The notes beneath the pieces are model-generated. The model worked only from the letters and a program-made list of their open reading frames with translations. It searched no databases and had not been told where the DNA came from. A stretch of 64,000 nt of DNA from Strongylocentrotus droebachiensis (lineage: Eukaryota; Echinodermata; Echinoidea; Camarodonta; Strongylocentrotidae), in assembly GCA_035222895.1 (NCBI GenBank), contig JAVYIG010001594.1, positions 1-64,000 on the forward strand, in the 5' to 3' direction. The translations under genes were made by a program, and so were the position numbers. Below are positions 39,028-52,008 of the stretch, piece after piece; the first letter of the stretch is position 1, and each line of letters begins with the position of its first letter.

Positions 39028-39420
39028 TTAAAGATAAACTTTAGTACTGGTAATGCGATTGCATTGTGAAAGAAAAGGTGTGGAAAGGATCAGAAACAGT
39101 TGATCATGTAGCATGTAAGTATTGGTATGCACTGCAAGGTTCTGGAGTCATCAAAATCATGATAAATTTGACCGAGTCTTGGTAAAGTAACAAGCATTGT
39201 ACACAAAAAGCTATATATGGGACAACACACATGGTGTCGGGGCTGGTACTACCTTGATTTCCTTGTCTTTATGTGCTCATTACTCAGCCAGTATACATTT
39301 TCTTCCAAAATTGTTTGGCACATGTCATTTATTTGTAATCTTGAACATTCAGTGTAAGTTTCGTTTGATTCTGTGAGAATCAATTTTCTTTTTTTTACCA
39401 GAACTGGAGTTTATCTTTAA
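39028..39420. mobile_element. TTAA-flanked MITE, AGATAAACT family, copy 2
   Basis: Left TTAA-AGATAAACTTTAGTACTGG; right end inward AGATAAACTCCAGTTCTGG-TTAA. The terminal inverted repeat is better preserved than in copy 1 at 32619-33009. Confidence 0.8.
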
Positions 39421-42373
39421 TAGAGTCTGCGTAGGTTAGACTACAAGACAGAAGCTTGCCAGCATAGCAGCACCTTGACAATGTGTCATTATGTTGCTAA
39501 TTTGGGCTAATCACTGCCATTAACCGTCTGCCTGTTGTGAAGGAATGGGTTTCTTGTCTCGCAAAGCAAGAGGAAATGAGCAAAGACTTTCGGTTAGGCC
39601 TATAAATATGTATAGAAAGGATAAAGAAACGTTGACGTGAAGAGGCAGATTGGGGGGCTGAACATTTGAGAGGTGTCGGGGCCAAATGACAGTTTAGTGT
39701 TGGACCAAACACAGGAGATATTATTACATTGTATCCTTGTTTTATAGTTCACAGAATAAATCATTTCTATTCGCTATTTCTTAATGACAGGGTTGTCTTT
39801 AAATGACAGGCTTCATTGAATTGAATCTAATGGCATCATGACCTATTACACGTACATGTACATGTAGATATTCTCAGCCTCAATTAGTTGTATGACTGCA
39901 CATGCACAGGGTATTTCCTACATGAATGATTCAGATTCTATTTTCAAAACTCTACAGTTGAGAAATGATAGGACTGTCGCACCAATATTCACAAATTAAT
40001 AATAACAAGTGTAATAATGTGTCATTTTGGCTCATTACATGAAAAAGAAATTTCTTTTAACTTTTCACAAATTACACTTTGTTCTGACAGATGAAACTTA
40101 TATATGCCTAATAGACAAAAAAGGAATTATGCTCATTCATATACATGTACAGTCTGTGCAGCAATAAACCACTACTGGAGGAAATAAAGTATGTACACAA
40201 GGATTCAAAAGGTTCAGACATTGTATGAGAAAGGTAACTGACTGAAAAGATAGCTTCATGTACTTGTAGTTGCATCATCAACTTTTGAGAGCCAAATGAA
40301 TGACATGTGCCAAAGAGTTGTATAGAAAATGTATAGTGGCTAAGTAATGAGCATAGAAAGATAAGGAAATCCTGGTAAGTACATGTAGGCCCTACACCAA
40401 GTGCTTAACAGGTCATTATGTGCAAAGTTGTGGTTTTTATCAAAGATGATGCCGAGTAAGTTTTTGTGTATTTTTTATTTTTATTTCACTGGTTCAAACA
40501 ACTAATAAATCTACTGCAGGTTAAACAATTCAGAATAAATCATAGCAAAAAATGTGATTCCCATACCAGAGCTCAAGATTAGCTTAGTTTAAAATGATTT
40601 CTTAATGTTGAATTAATGTCCCTCCTTGTAATTAACTCTAACTATAATTAGATTGAACGGAAACTACAAGTCACATGAAACTTTTAAAAGAAATTACAGT
40701 AATATCTCTAAAGACAATTGGCTCGAGTAAAGGAAAAATAGTGCTAGGCATAAACTGCTGAAGAATAAGTTGAATATTCACAAGAAAGACAAAGATCAGA
40801 CGCCAAGAGAAATGAAATAATGAATACTGCAATAAGATAAAACTTCACATGTACTTATAATTTGTTAATCTCAAATTCTGATCTAATTCAAAACAATTTG
40901 GCAATCCGGGTTAGTTTTCCCCTATAACAATTTTTCAAAATAAGAAATATATATTTTCATCTACAGTGTAGATACAGCAAGACTTGTTTTCCAGGTAATA
41001 TAACATTATCAATCAACAATCAAATACATTTCATCTAAATATATTGAGTTTATCCCTCTCCCCCATGTATTTTCTGAATGTACATTCAGAATAGTCTTCA
41101 ATCAATCAGTTCACACGGGAAATACAATGAAATGATACGAGATAACGATATAGACGTCACCATTGATTATTTCCTCTACCGACGAGTGAGGCCTCCATCA
41201 AACTCACATTCATATAGTGCTGTTAAGGGGATAGAGCTGATAGGGGGTGGGGGTGGAACTGATCGGGGGATTCTGGGGGGCAAGGGAAGGGAAGGGAAGG
41301 GGTACCCACCTAAGAGGAGGTGGGGAAAAAATTGAGAATCCCAGGAAAATTATTTTTAAAAAACACTGAAGACAGTTAACTGTGTATGGAACATATTTTG
41401 TTTACCAAAATGCCATCTTGAGATAACTTAAGTCAACACAACTTTACATATCGTACCCGGATATGTAATGGACATTTTAACGCTAATTGAGATATACAGG
41501 AAATCAACATAGTATTGATGATATCTGAAAGTATTTATCATTGTATAACAAGTTGTAACTAATATCTAACATAATCTCAATGATTTCAATTAGGCATATA
41601 TACTGTAGGCCTACATGAACATCTTGATCAAGAAAAAAATTATACGAAGGAGATGATGGAGTAAAATTGGGATGATAATAGGAATAAAATGTGGTGAAAG
41701 AGAAGGGATTTTTTTTCCTACTTCGATGAAGAAAAAAATAAAAAGGGAGAGAAAAGTATTGGGTAGTATTGGAAAAACAAATAATTAGGGTGACTGTACT
41801 CTGCAAAGAATAAACACCATAGAAAAAACGATAAGAAGCACTTGAGATTCAAGCATTAAGTTGCATTTAATGATAATCACAGCCCCCTGAAGTGAGTTAG
41901 AATCTTATAGGAGATGGAGAAGGGGGTGACAAAGGGAGTGGACTGGAAAGAATTGAGAAGTAAAAAGAGCTACATGTAAATGTAGTTGCTGAACCGGAGA
42001 TATCATGAAATCAAATCAAGAAAGCGGTTATCAGACTCGATGCCTAGACTGATAGTGATTACTATCTCTGAAAATATAGCATCAAGCTATATATTTATAA
42101 AGAAAACTTGTCTTGATTTGTTTGTCTTCCCCCATTCGGAGAAGCTCCTCAAGCCACTAGGCACCACATCCTTCCACCTATTATGCATGCATAGACCGCT
42201 CAATGCTACTGTCTCCATCTCTATCTCCTATCTGTCCGTCTGTCTGCCTTTTCGCTTCCTCTGCTTCTCTCAGACTCTTGTCTCTCTTTCATCTTTCTCA
42301 CTCATCTCTTGCACAATTAATGCACCTCTTCTCCTTCCTTCCTGTCTCACTTTCTCTTGCACCCCTCCCCTCT
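39421..42373. other. Intronic AT-rich sequence
   Basis: No exon was seen. G-rich GGGAAGG repeats lie at 41240-41330. CT-rich sequence starts after 42250. Confidence 0.5.
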
Positions 42374-42425
42374 ATTTGCCACTTTCCACCCAGGTGCATA
42401 AATGGATACCGATAAGGTTGGTGAA
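42374..42425 (+). mobile_element. SINE core fragment
   Basis: TTTGCCACTTTCCACCCAGG followed by AAATGGATACCGATAAGG matches the core of the SINE at 137-459 (about 255-300). Confidence 0.5.
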
Positions 42426-42565
42426 ACAGGGGTGTTACCTCCGTCTCTCTCACCCTACCCCTAACTCTCTCTTTCTTAACCTTTCTCTCTCCCTCCATCC
42501 CCCTCCCTCTCTGTGTCTGTTCATCTCGACTCCACCCCTCTCCCACTGTGTTTCTCTCTGTCTAT

Positions 42566-43024
42566 AGGCGTGTCTGCACTATCTCGAGATTGCCAAATAT
42601 CCAGCTATTTGAACTATCCCGATCGCAAACTATCCAGCTATTTGCGTCTTCATTAGACCGAAGTAGCAAATTAGCTGGATAGTTGGTCGGGATAATATCC
42701 CAAGATATCTCGGTCTAGTTTGCAAAATATCCCACTATTTCCCAGCTAGCGGGATAGTTTGCGACCGTCTTCATTAGACCGAAGTACGGTTTTCCTCGCA
42801 CAGTATGCGATCTACATGTATACACTGACCTCCGCTCAGCGCCGCGCTAGTACAACTAGTAAACACGGAAAACCGCAAACTAGACCGAGATATCTTGGGA
42901 TATTATCCCGACCAACTATCGAGCTAATTTGCTACTTCGGTCTAATGGAGACGCAAATAAGCTGGATAGTTTGCGATCGGGATAATTCAAATAGCTGGAT
43001 ATTTGAGATAGTGCAGACACGCCT
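42566..43024. mobile_element. Large foldback MITE with AGGCGTGTCTGC ends, 459 bp
   Basis: The left end AGGCGTGTCTGCACTATCTC equals the right end read inward. The arms stay similar for about 165 bp through ATCCAGCTATTTGAA, TTAGACCGAAGTAGCAAATT and AAGATATCTCGGTCTAGTTT. The left arm holds an extra partly repeated block (42715-42790). It shares design and words with 28150-28501. Confidence 0.8.
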
Positions 43025-44588
43025 TATGTCCCCCTCTCTCTCTCTCTCTCTCTGTCAGTCTCTCACCCTCTCACTCTCCATCTCTGCCTATCCCCCTCTG
43101 CGCTTGCAAGGTTATTGCTTTTCCCATCATAAATCATGTTTGTAGTCAGATAGTGATTTCATGACTGAGGGGTACCATTCCTCACTCACAAGTTCTTTCA
43201 CTGCGAAATGTCACTCTGAAAATCATCTCCAATTCTTCCTTCATATCATTGGCATTCCAGCATGTTTAGACTGAACAGACTATATGTGACAATAGGGGAA
43301 TTAAAGAAAGGATGGGCTCTATTTGGTGTTTCAGAACTCAGAAGGGTCAGAAGTCTTGATAGACCTAAAGTAATAAATAATTGAGAAAAATGCAGCAATC
43401 ACACATTTTCTTCTTCATAGTTCCTGCCAAGAAAATATCATGTATGGATGTGAGCATCTCTATGTCATGGTTCTGGTGTAAAATGTCAATAGCATTTGAA
43501 GTACTACATACTTCAAAGACAGTGTGCCGTGGTCCACAAGGGATTTTAACATGTAAGTTGTAACAGTGACAGGTTTGAATTTTGAAATTACACGCTTGAA
43601 AATCAGCAACAGGTTGAAAATTTGAAAATCAGAAAGAGGTCAACATTAATTCTTATTTCTTAACCCACATAATTTCAGAAATAGTCAAAATTTGTTTGAA
43701 AATTCTCCTAAATATGGCTCAGATTTCACCAGCAAGCATGTAAGAACCTTAGAGCCTTTAGAGGGCGCTTCAAACACGTCAGACAGTTATTTTCATTTGA
43801 ATTTTAAATGTTTTAATTTTTGTTTGTGGACCTCCCTGCAATGATCTCCAGAAGCAATTTTCAAAGAACCATTCCGTCTGCTATCAGAGCTCTTCGCAAA
43901 TTTTAGTATGCTTTGAAATAGTGTGCCCTGAATTGTTCCCAAATAACCTGTGAAAACTGGGTATCACCCTTTCTTTCCAAGACATCCCACACTGATGAGC
44001 ATCAAGGTACCCCTTTATCACGAGGGGATGTGGTTATACGTGACCCTGTGTAACCTTCCTCGCTCCTCAAGTCTACATTTAGACCGATTTTTATCTCACG
44101 GATGATTGCAATTTCCAAGCTGGCCTAACTCTGTTTCACAAGACCAACGTCGCGACCCTTGACGCAAAATGCCACAAATGTTCCAAGCCTCAAAGATGGG
44201 ATCGCCACATGGGGTCAAATACATGAAATATGTAAGGATTATATCAATATCACGTCAGGACATGGGAGGATACAACAGGGATTTACTCATTAAGAGGGCA
44301 GACGGAGACTGGGAAACTGTAAAATTTAGTTAGTTGTTGGAATCACTGAAACAAAGCAAGGACCTACTGAAACAAATCAACTAGTCAAGGAAAGAACAGC
44401 CCTTGCTTCATGAAGCTTACAATACATGTCTGATCAACTCAATAATTAATAGGAAGGGTGGAGGAGTTAAAGGAGAGAGGTAGGACGAGATGGAGGAAGG
44501 GAAAGAGAAGGGATCAAGGAGTGAGGCGAAGGGAATGGAAGCAGAGTCATAGGGGGGGGGGGGGAAGAAGAGATATATAAACACCCAC
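43025..44588. other. Intronic sequence downstream of the 63-nt exon
   Basis: A (TC)n tract lies at 43029-43055 and a poly-G run at 44552-44564. No further exon was recognised. Confidence 0.5.
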
Positions 44589-44651
44589 CTTGTTGATGTA
44601 CATCTACAGGTACAGCATCATCTTGTCTCAATATGGGAACTTCCTCTTGCT
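44589..44651 (-). CDS. HIVEP: Upstream 63-nt coding exon of the HIVEP gene
   Basis: On the minus strand a long pyrimidine tract ends in TTGTTACAG|AG, and the exon closes with CAACAAG|GTGGGT, a good donor. The open frame reads (x)EQEEVPILRQDDAVPVDVHQQ apart from its first, split codon. The exon enters in phase 1 and leaves in phase 1 with a single G. That G joins the AT at the start of the giant exon to make GAT (Asp), keeping the frame open into VISDPSLN. The phase match, both splice signals and the shared strand support it as the preceding coding exon. The exon has no in-frame ATG, so translation must start further upstream, or at Met38 of the giant-exon frame. Because it is symmetric (1-1), skipping it would keep the frame. 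The peptide has no domain I recognise. The link is inferred from sequence only. Confidence 0.78.
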
Positions 44652-46534
44652 CTGTAACAAAGAATAAAATCAAGAAAGAAATTATGAGAAAAATGTAAAT
44701 ACCAAAAGGGAAAAATATTTTCTGTACTTCTTTGATCTGATTGCCAGAATAATCATGGGTAGCATTTCCCCAATTGATAATTAATTCATCAAAAATAACC
44801 AAGTAGAAGGTCAAATCTGTGCAGAATACAACCATTATCAATAATAACATTATCGTCAAAATCTATTACAAACCACAAATGAAACGTTTGATATCACATC
44901 TATCCACATCCTTCCTATAAAATAGTGGCCTTGCTGACAGGCCTTCAGACATGTGATTCATTGACAAATTTTATTCTACAGTTGTGCCTTTACATTTGTG
45001 ACTTTCCAATTCATAGACGGCCAGACCCAATACCTGGCAAAAGGCAAATGCCGAGAAGAATCCAAAATCCATGAGCAAGGAAAAAAAGGGAAGAAGAAGG
45101 GGGGGGGGGGGGGGGGGTATATATTGTGAATTGGATCTAGACTATTAGGCAACAAAAAGCATATCTCCCATCATATAATGACTAAACAAAAGCAGTTAGA
45201 CAAAACAAAACCAAAAAAAAGAGAGTAATTTAGTGGGAAATGAGCAGGAAGGAAATGAGAAGCGAGTGGAGTGGTAGTGACTTTATATTTTAACCAAGGT
45301 TACAATGAATTAAATATTCTCTTGCATTTTTTTCTAGCCCACTATATTCTGTATTCAGAATACCAGAATAGGCCATTTTGGTATTGCAATCGAATGTACT
45401 GTAATGTACATATTTACAAGTGCCATTCATGACCTTCATTCATGTAGTCTTCTGATGTCATGATATTGGTGACACTGACATTCCAACAAAACAAACTCAG
45501 CATGACATTATTCATGGATAAAAAAACATGAACAATCAGTAGCTGAAGTAGGTAAAAAAGTGGGAATCTGGGGAATTCCACACAAGTTGGGAGTTCAAGG
45601 TGGCTTGCAAGATTATTTTTTGTATGGAGGAGGGGGGGGGGGGGGGGGTGGGTGATTCCCGGTGGTCTATATTCAAATTGACTTAATATTATTTAGAGCC
45701 AATTATATACCCTTTAAAAAAAGAGAGAAAAATGGGGTCATTTTCGTGGAAAATGTGCTAGAAGTATGTAAAATAGGGGGTCATTCCGTTGGAACTTTGT
45801 ATAGAGGTGACACCACCGGGGCTGATTCTCCCATTTTCCCCGCTTTCTCTTGTCCTTTAAGTCACCATAATATTTATAGTACCTTGTGATTGAGAGTCAA
45901 AAGAGGTGGGTTTCTAAACATGCATGTGACATCGACTTGAACTCTGTGGAGGTCATAAGGTCACGCAAGAGGATTCGGCACTTTAATAATAAGCCAATAG
46001 CTTGATTCAGAGACGACAATGGAGTCTGCTCCACAAACTCCATTCATCAAAATAAAAGAGGAAAAAGGGAAAAGTATTCATATTACTGCTTTGTCACTAC
46101 GACATACATCAAGGGCAGAATTAGAATAAGGCTGGCTGGAGTGGAGTTTCATCTTTCAGTTTCGCAAGCCCAAATTAGGACTTGAAAAGCTGTCAGACTA
46201 AAAGTGACAGCACTGTTTAATGGATTCAAAATAAAGTGTCTGAGTCTGAATCAGCTCAGTTTTGATATTGGTAACGTTGTATGCATTTAATAGGAAAGTT
46301 TGATCACCTCTGATGTGCACAAGTAATAGACATGTTTGTAAATAGTGCTATGTTTTGATGCAGGAATATAGTTGTTTCATAACAGTGTGGGGGATGCATG
46401 AGGGTCATTCAGCAGTTGCTTGAGCTTTCATATGATCACTGAAATATTTACATTCATAATATTTGACGACAAACCTTCAGGATCAAATAGAGAGGTATTG
46501 GATTGGAGTGAACAAAGAGAGATAGAAAGACAGG

Positions 46535-46567
46535 GGGAGCAAGAGGGGGGAGGGAAAGAGGGAGAGG

Positions 46568-46609
<42 letters not shown>

Positions 46610-46790
46610 CATTGGAAGGTGGGGAGAGAAAGAGAAAGTAAAAAACATTGAGAAAGTATAGAACGAAGAAAAAGCAGAGACTGAGAGAGGAAACGGAAAA
46701 GAAAAAGAGGAGAAATATATATAGAGAGAGGGTGAGAAGGGGAGAAGAGAAGAGAGAAGGGGAGAAGAGAAGAGAGAAGAGTCACAACAC
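46535..46790. repeat. (GA)n microsatellite and AG-rich minisatellite
   Basis: The GA tract at about 46566-46607 is followed by GAAGGGGAGAAGAGAAGAGA units near 46735-46785. Opposite-strand ORFs here are repeat-derived. Confidence 0.9.
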
Positions 46791-47149
46791 GTAGGCTACA
46801 TGTCAATGTCATGTACATGTATCAATGTATCCTTACATCTTCTCTTCTTATTAACTCAAAGATGCCCTCGGAGCTACAGCAGGAGGAAACACGAAAGACA
46901 GAAGGTCGGGCAGAGCCTAGTCGACCGACCGACCCGAGCCAAACGACAATAATGGAAACCCCCTCGGAGCAAAATCTCTAAACCACAACACCATCCAATG
47001 ACGAAGCCCTCGCTGGTGCTCCCCGATAACGTTCGCTTTCATTTTTAGACATCCCGTTCCTCCGTTCGCCAGCATCCTCTTTCTGCCATGCCAGCTGGCA
47101 GGGTGAGGAGAAACCTAATTTGTTGACGTTCATCTTGCCAAGCAGGGAC

Positions 47150-47210
47150 TCCCCCCCCCCCCCCCCCCCCCATCGTCACCCCCCCCCCACACACACACAC
47201 ACACACAATT
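47150..47210. repeat. Poly-C and (CA)n microsatellite
   Basis: Two poly-C runs separated by CATCGTCA, then CA dinucleotides. Confidence 0.95.
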
Positions 47211-49182
47211 CAGAGTACAGAAGACAACACAGAGTTTTACAGACAATTCACCAATTTGATGTCGATTTTTAGAAATAATGTGAGGATACTTGTTAAGTGA
47301 AGAGTTTGGAAATATTCATAACATGGCCAAATGTTGGGTTACCGGTATATTTATTAAAGGGTCTCAAAACTCAACTCAATAGTACATGTAAATGAATTTC
47401 CATTTATGAGATCCATTTTTTCCCACAATTATACCACACCAAAATTCATTATACTTCCCAATCTTTCATATATATTTATTCTTCTTTTTTTTAGGGGTGG
47501 GGGATGCTCCCTGACACTGACTCACTGAGCCACACATGCAAGTCCATGGCTGTGCTTATTAAACAGTTTGGATATATGCCCATGTACATGACTAAATTTA
47601 ATAGAAAATCATTTTAAAAATATTTGTGTGGCCAAATTCATCATATATTCCTGATCTTTCAAGGGTGTTCCTGTCTGACTTCAGCCAACATTGTCCTGTG
47701 ACCTACATGTATCCACACAAACTGATACTAGCATAGGACAAGATTTATCCATTAAATCAAGTTTTTAAATCATAGAAAATAAATAAATTCGTGATGTTAG
47801 GATCCATTCCAGGATCATTATTAAATAAATTGTACTCGCTAAGTAATAAGCCACGATAAGGCCTCTTTCGAATATGACTATGAGGTGGTAAAAACTAAAA
47901 CCGCAGTAATTTCTTTCAGGACGGTGGAAGTGTAATATATGCTTCACTTTTTTGTATTTTATATCACAGAGCTCAGTGAATGCGCATAGGACCTTTGTTG
48001 CGCACAGTTGCCATTTAATCACACATTATCTTTTTAAACATGGCAATGTACAGTATGTAGATGCTGAGGATGTGGGACTTATGCGCTTACATTCCTGTAT
48101 CTTATAACAATTAACACAGAGCTCAGTGAATACTCTTATTTATAACACGTTAAAAAAAGAACAGGGCTGTTTTGGGGTTGGTCATTTGCTGCGTTATATC
48201 TACCGGTAAAGAAGCCTTAATACACTGTTTTTTGCTGTTCGGACTTTGGAGGCCTGTTTACATAGATTGTACAGTAAGTGTTAATTTGTTAATGAACTTA
48301 ATGAAGAGAGTAAATTATTCCTGCAGTTTTCATTCCCTTGGTCAGACCTTACAAGTAGTGTTTGTTATATGGCATCCAAGCAGCAAACAACATGCAGACA
48401 TGAACAACTAATTTATGAAACGGATACCAATGAGAGTCCAACTTTGACTCTACTAATGAATTCTAATGCGTTTCATTAACACACTCAAGACTATTTATTT
48501 CTCTCTCTCTCTCTCTCGGTACTAGTCTTAGTTACAGGTCTTGCATACATCCACCTGTACGTACATGTATTTAAAGAGTATATTGTACAAAATCGTGAGA
48601 TTGAACCCTTCTTATATTCAAGCCGTAACGACTGTCATGTTACGAAAGATGTACATGTATACAGTGTAGAAAGACTACATGTACTGGCAACAGAATTTGC
48701 TTAATTTCATGTTTTGAGATTGATTTTTTTTCTTCAAATTCAATGGTATAGCCTTTAGGGAAGGTCTATTCAGAAATGTACCTGTTAAAAATCTCAAATT
48801 CCTTCACACCACAAAGTATGCAGAACCCAAACCACATTGGTAGTGTTTACACAATTCATATCTCTGCCAAAAACTTTTGTTCACATGCCTCTGAGGACAA
48901 CTGGACCATTAAATTCCAAAGAATATCAAGCAAACAGAGTAGGTGTAATTTGTATTCACAAGAACATTTAGAAGTTAAGAACAATGTTTAAATTGCTCCA
49001 GTAAATTTCTGATTTCTGTGAAATGATAATTTCCCTAATTTACAAACTATAATATTTTTTACCCAAACATTTTATATGAAGAGCAAGAAGCTTTCAACTT
49101 ACAGAGTGGAATTGCACTCATAGACTTTAATAGCTCCCTTGATTTGTTGTTCCTGAATAAATGTACATGTAGATGTAAACTA

Positions 49183-49364
49183 CACTGCAATCGCAGCAAT
49201 TAGTGCCATGGATTAGGAGAGTTTGGCCAACCTGGTTCGAGTTGGACACAATATGGCGAATGTTGGGCAAGCACAAAGAATATACGCCATGTTGTGACCC
49301 AGTGAAACCAAGTTGGCAAAACTCTGTGTATAGATGGCTCTGGCATCAATGCAATCACACTGCC
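49183..49364. mobile_element. Imperfect foldback element, about 180 bp
   Basis: The left arm GAGTTTGGCCAACCTGGTT pairs with the right arm read inward, GAGTTTTGCCAACTTGGTT. The pairing continues through ACACAATATGGCG/TCACAACATGGCG. The two overlapping opposite-strand ORFs (64 and 61 codons) are products of this palindrome. Confidence 0.6.
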
Positions 49365-50819
49365 CTCACGTTTTTTCCAAATCACTTTGGTAGCTAATTA
49401 GATGTAATTCTACATCAATAACTGCAAGCCATTATCAGTATAAATATGGACTGATGTGAATGCACCCCTTGGTGCCTTCACACTCACCACACACAGACAG
49501 ATCATCCTATGCTCCATTGACTCTCATCAAACAAAATTCCAAACTTCTTTTTGACTTTTTGGCAATTTTGGGTGGGAGTTTCAGTTTTATGCATTCTTCC
49601 CCCAAATACCTGTCTGGTGATACACGCACATGACCTTTGACCCCAAAAGGCACTGTTGTTCTGACATGTTCAGTAGTTCAAAGAACAGATAGAAATACTG
49701 TACAAATACTCGAAAAACAGGCTTTGTATTGTTTTCAAATGAAGTTAAAGGAGTGTTGAAAAGTTTGAGTGACCGACAATCCAACACATCTGAGTAGTAG
49801 ACCAATATTGTACTACATACAGTAGGTTAATAATATTTATCAAAGTTCTATCAACATGTGCACCATCTCCACAATTTCCTATTCTCATCCTGTTCTCATT
49901 CCGTAATCACGGGTTCCAATCCATTGGAAGTACAACATATATGTACACATAAAAGAAGCAACATGATGATGAATAGAAGTAGGCAAACATGTAAATGTTG
50001 GCCGCTTTCAAAAGTAAGACCATGAATTTGGGCATTCAGCAGTTTATGAATGTACATGTATTAATAATGCATGAATGAACATTTCATCTGTGTGGTGCCA
50101 AGAGGTATATGATTTAACCTTAGTTAAAAATACATGTACATGTATATGAGTTTGCCATTCTGGCTCCGAACAGACAGTTGAATCTGTTTTGTGCCAAAAG
50201 GGCATTCATTCTGTGTTCGTGTTTACAAGTTGACACCCTTGTGGTTTCCACACAAATCATTTGTCCATGTGAACAACTGAACATCATTTCCATTTTAGGT
50301 GCTATAAAGAGCCTATTTCAAAGAACGGATATTACCGTTTAATTGCTAGTAAAGTCAGAAAAAGGCGTCCTTAAATAGGCTTGTTAAAGTGCATGTTCTT
50401 TGCCGATTGTTAAATCACTCACCGATGGGAAACAATTTGATTACGCATCCCCTCCACATGTTGACATTGTAAACAAACTTACCATACCCGCTTCTCCTGA
50501 AAACAATAGAGATTTTTCACGGGAATTGGGTGCCCTTTGTAACCTGTATGACTAAGGAGGGTATTTGATGCATAACTGGGATTTTAAATGGAATAGTTGT
50601 TGTAACCACAATGCGTGTAGCTCACTTGCGATATCACTACAGCGGGTGTACAATGTGTGTGTGTTTATGTACCGGCATATGGAGAAAATTGTATAATTTC
50701 TGCAACTTTCATTCAAAGGGGGAAGGGTAGATTGAAAACGTATGCCCATAAGAAGTAATAAACAAATAAATAGAAAGAAAGAGAGGGATAAAGATATAAA
50801 GATACATGTACATGTATAT

Positions 50820-50890
50820 AAAAGAGAGAGAGACAGGAGGGGGGGGGGGGGGGAGAAAAGGGGGAGAGAAAAGGGGCAGATGGGGAGGGA
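50820..50890. repeat. Purine-rich microsatellite with poly-G
   Basis: AGAGAG blocks and a 14-base G run. Proline/leucine-rich ORFs across it are artefacts. Confidence 0.9.
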
Positions 50891-51949
50891 GACGATGGGA
50901 CAGAACTCAAGGAAAGAATGGTAATAGCAAGGCGGCCTAGACACTTACAGGCTCCCAGGACATTACAAATGCACCCAATTTTTTTAGTACGGTTCCTCCT
51001 ATTTTAAAATGTTTACAACTATGGGGCTCATGCATATTCATGCTGAAAATTTCATATTGGACCCCCTTCCAAAAAGTTGTAGAGTGGATTCCCGGGTAAG
51101 GAGACAACAAAACTTTAAAAATACACTGAACACATAGTACCTCTACATGTAGTATTATGGTCATGGAAAGAGCTTGAAAAGAATTTGGACACCTGCCCCT
51201 GAATATCAATTCTTCTACCATACTTCATGGCCTTCTATTCTACTCAGGTCTAGGCTAGCCATTTGTGTTTCTTTATCACCATAAAACTTCAAAACTTGTA
51301 GGGGCGTTTCCCCTTCACCCTGTCACTCCATCTCTCAGTCTCAGGATGCTGCATGTGAAGTCCAGAGAAGTAACAAAATAAAATCAAGCCATAAATCTGT
51401 TACACCCATACCAAACACACTTGCTGTGATCATATTACTGACCTCATATTTCCTTCTAAAATGATCATAAGCTTGATATTCTCAACTAACGTTATGCTTA
51501 CATTACGTTATGCAAGGGTTTTCTTTATTGATTTTTAATATTTGAACAGAATTGAAAAGTAATAGCTATCCCAATTTGCTATATAGTCATGCCATTAAAA
51601 AAAAATCTTTAATGCTTCACTTACTGTTGCTCTGCCATGCTCTTTCAATGCAAATCTAATTTACTAGAATCATAATTTGGAGAATTTTTTTTGGGTATAA
51701 TATATCAAAAGGAGTTGGGACCAACGATCTACTGTATTGTATACAAAACACAAGAAAATTTATTTCCATATAAAACCATTGGCACTCAATACACAAGTCA
51801 CACATTTCTCACAAAAGTTCAAATTAATCAACTATAACTTATTTCACAATTGAAAGCACTTCTTGAAATACATTGTATTTCTCTCTTTCTTTCTATTTCT
51901 TTCACTTTTTTTCCTCCTTTTTTCTTCTTTCTCTATCTCTCTTCTCTCC

Positions 51950-51965
51950 CCTTTATCTCTCTCTC

Positions 51966-52008
<43 letters not shown>
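51950..52008. repeat. (TC)n microsatellite
   Basis: TC and TATC units, duplicated at 55327-55385 as part of the tandem duplication. Confidence 0.95.

Larger units (their letters stand above)
23489..44588 (-). other. Large phase-1 intron of the HIVEP gene
   Basis: The donor G|GTGGGT lies at 44588 and the acceptor CTACAG at 23489, with a pyrimidine tract rich in TTTCTC just upstream of it. The intron is 21.1 kb if no further exon lies inside. It holds most of the MITEs, foldback elements and SINEs listed separately. I found no other convincing exon in it, but very small exons cannot be excluded. Confidence 0.72.
44652..51536. other. Non-coding stretch, presumed HIVEP intron, before the tandem duplication
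   Basis: No convincing exon was seen apart from the one ending at 44651. The stretch carries poly-G runs near 45100 and 45630, a (GA)n block and AG-rich repeats at 46535-46790, a CpG-richer patch at 46860-47110, poly-C plus (CA)n at 47150-47210, and an inverted repeat at 49183-49364. The ORFs here are short, without homology I recognise, or low complexity. Confidence 0.6.

Noticed and set aside
41986..42567. 193-codon plus-strand ORF
   Set aside because: Composition follows CT-rich sequence and it overlaps a SINE fragment. No domain is recognisable.
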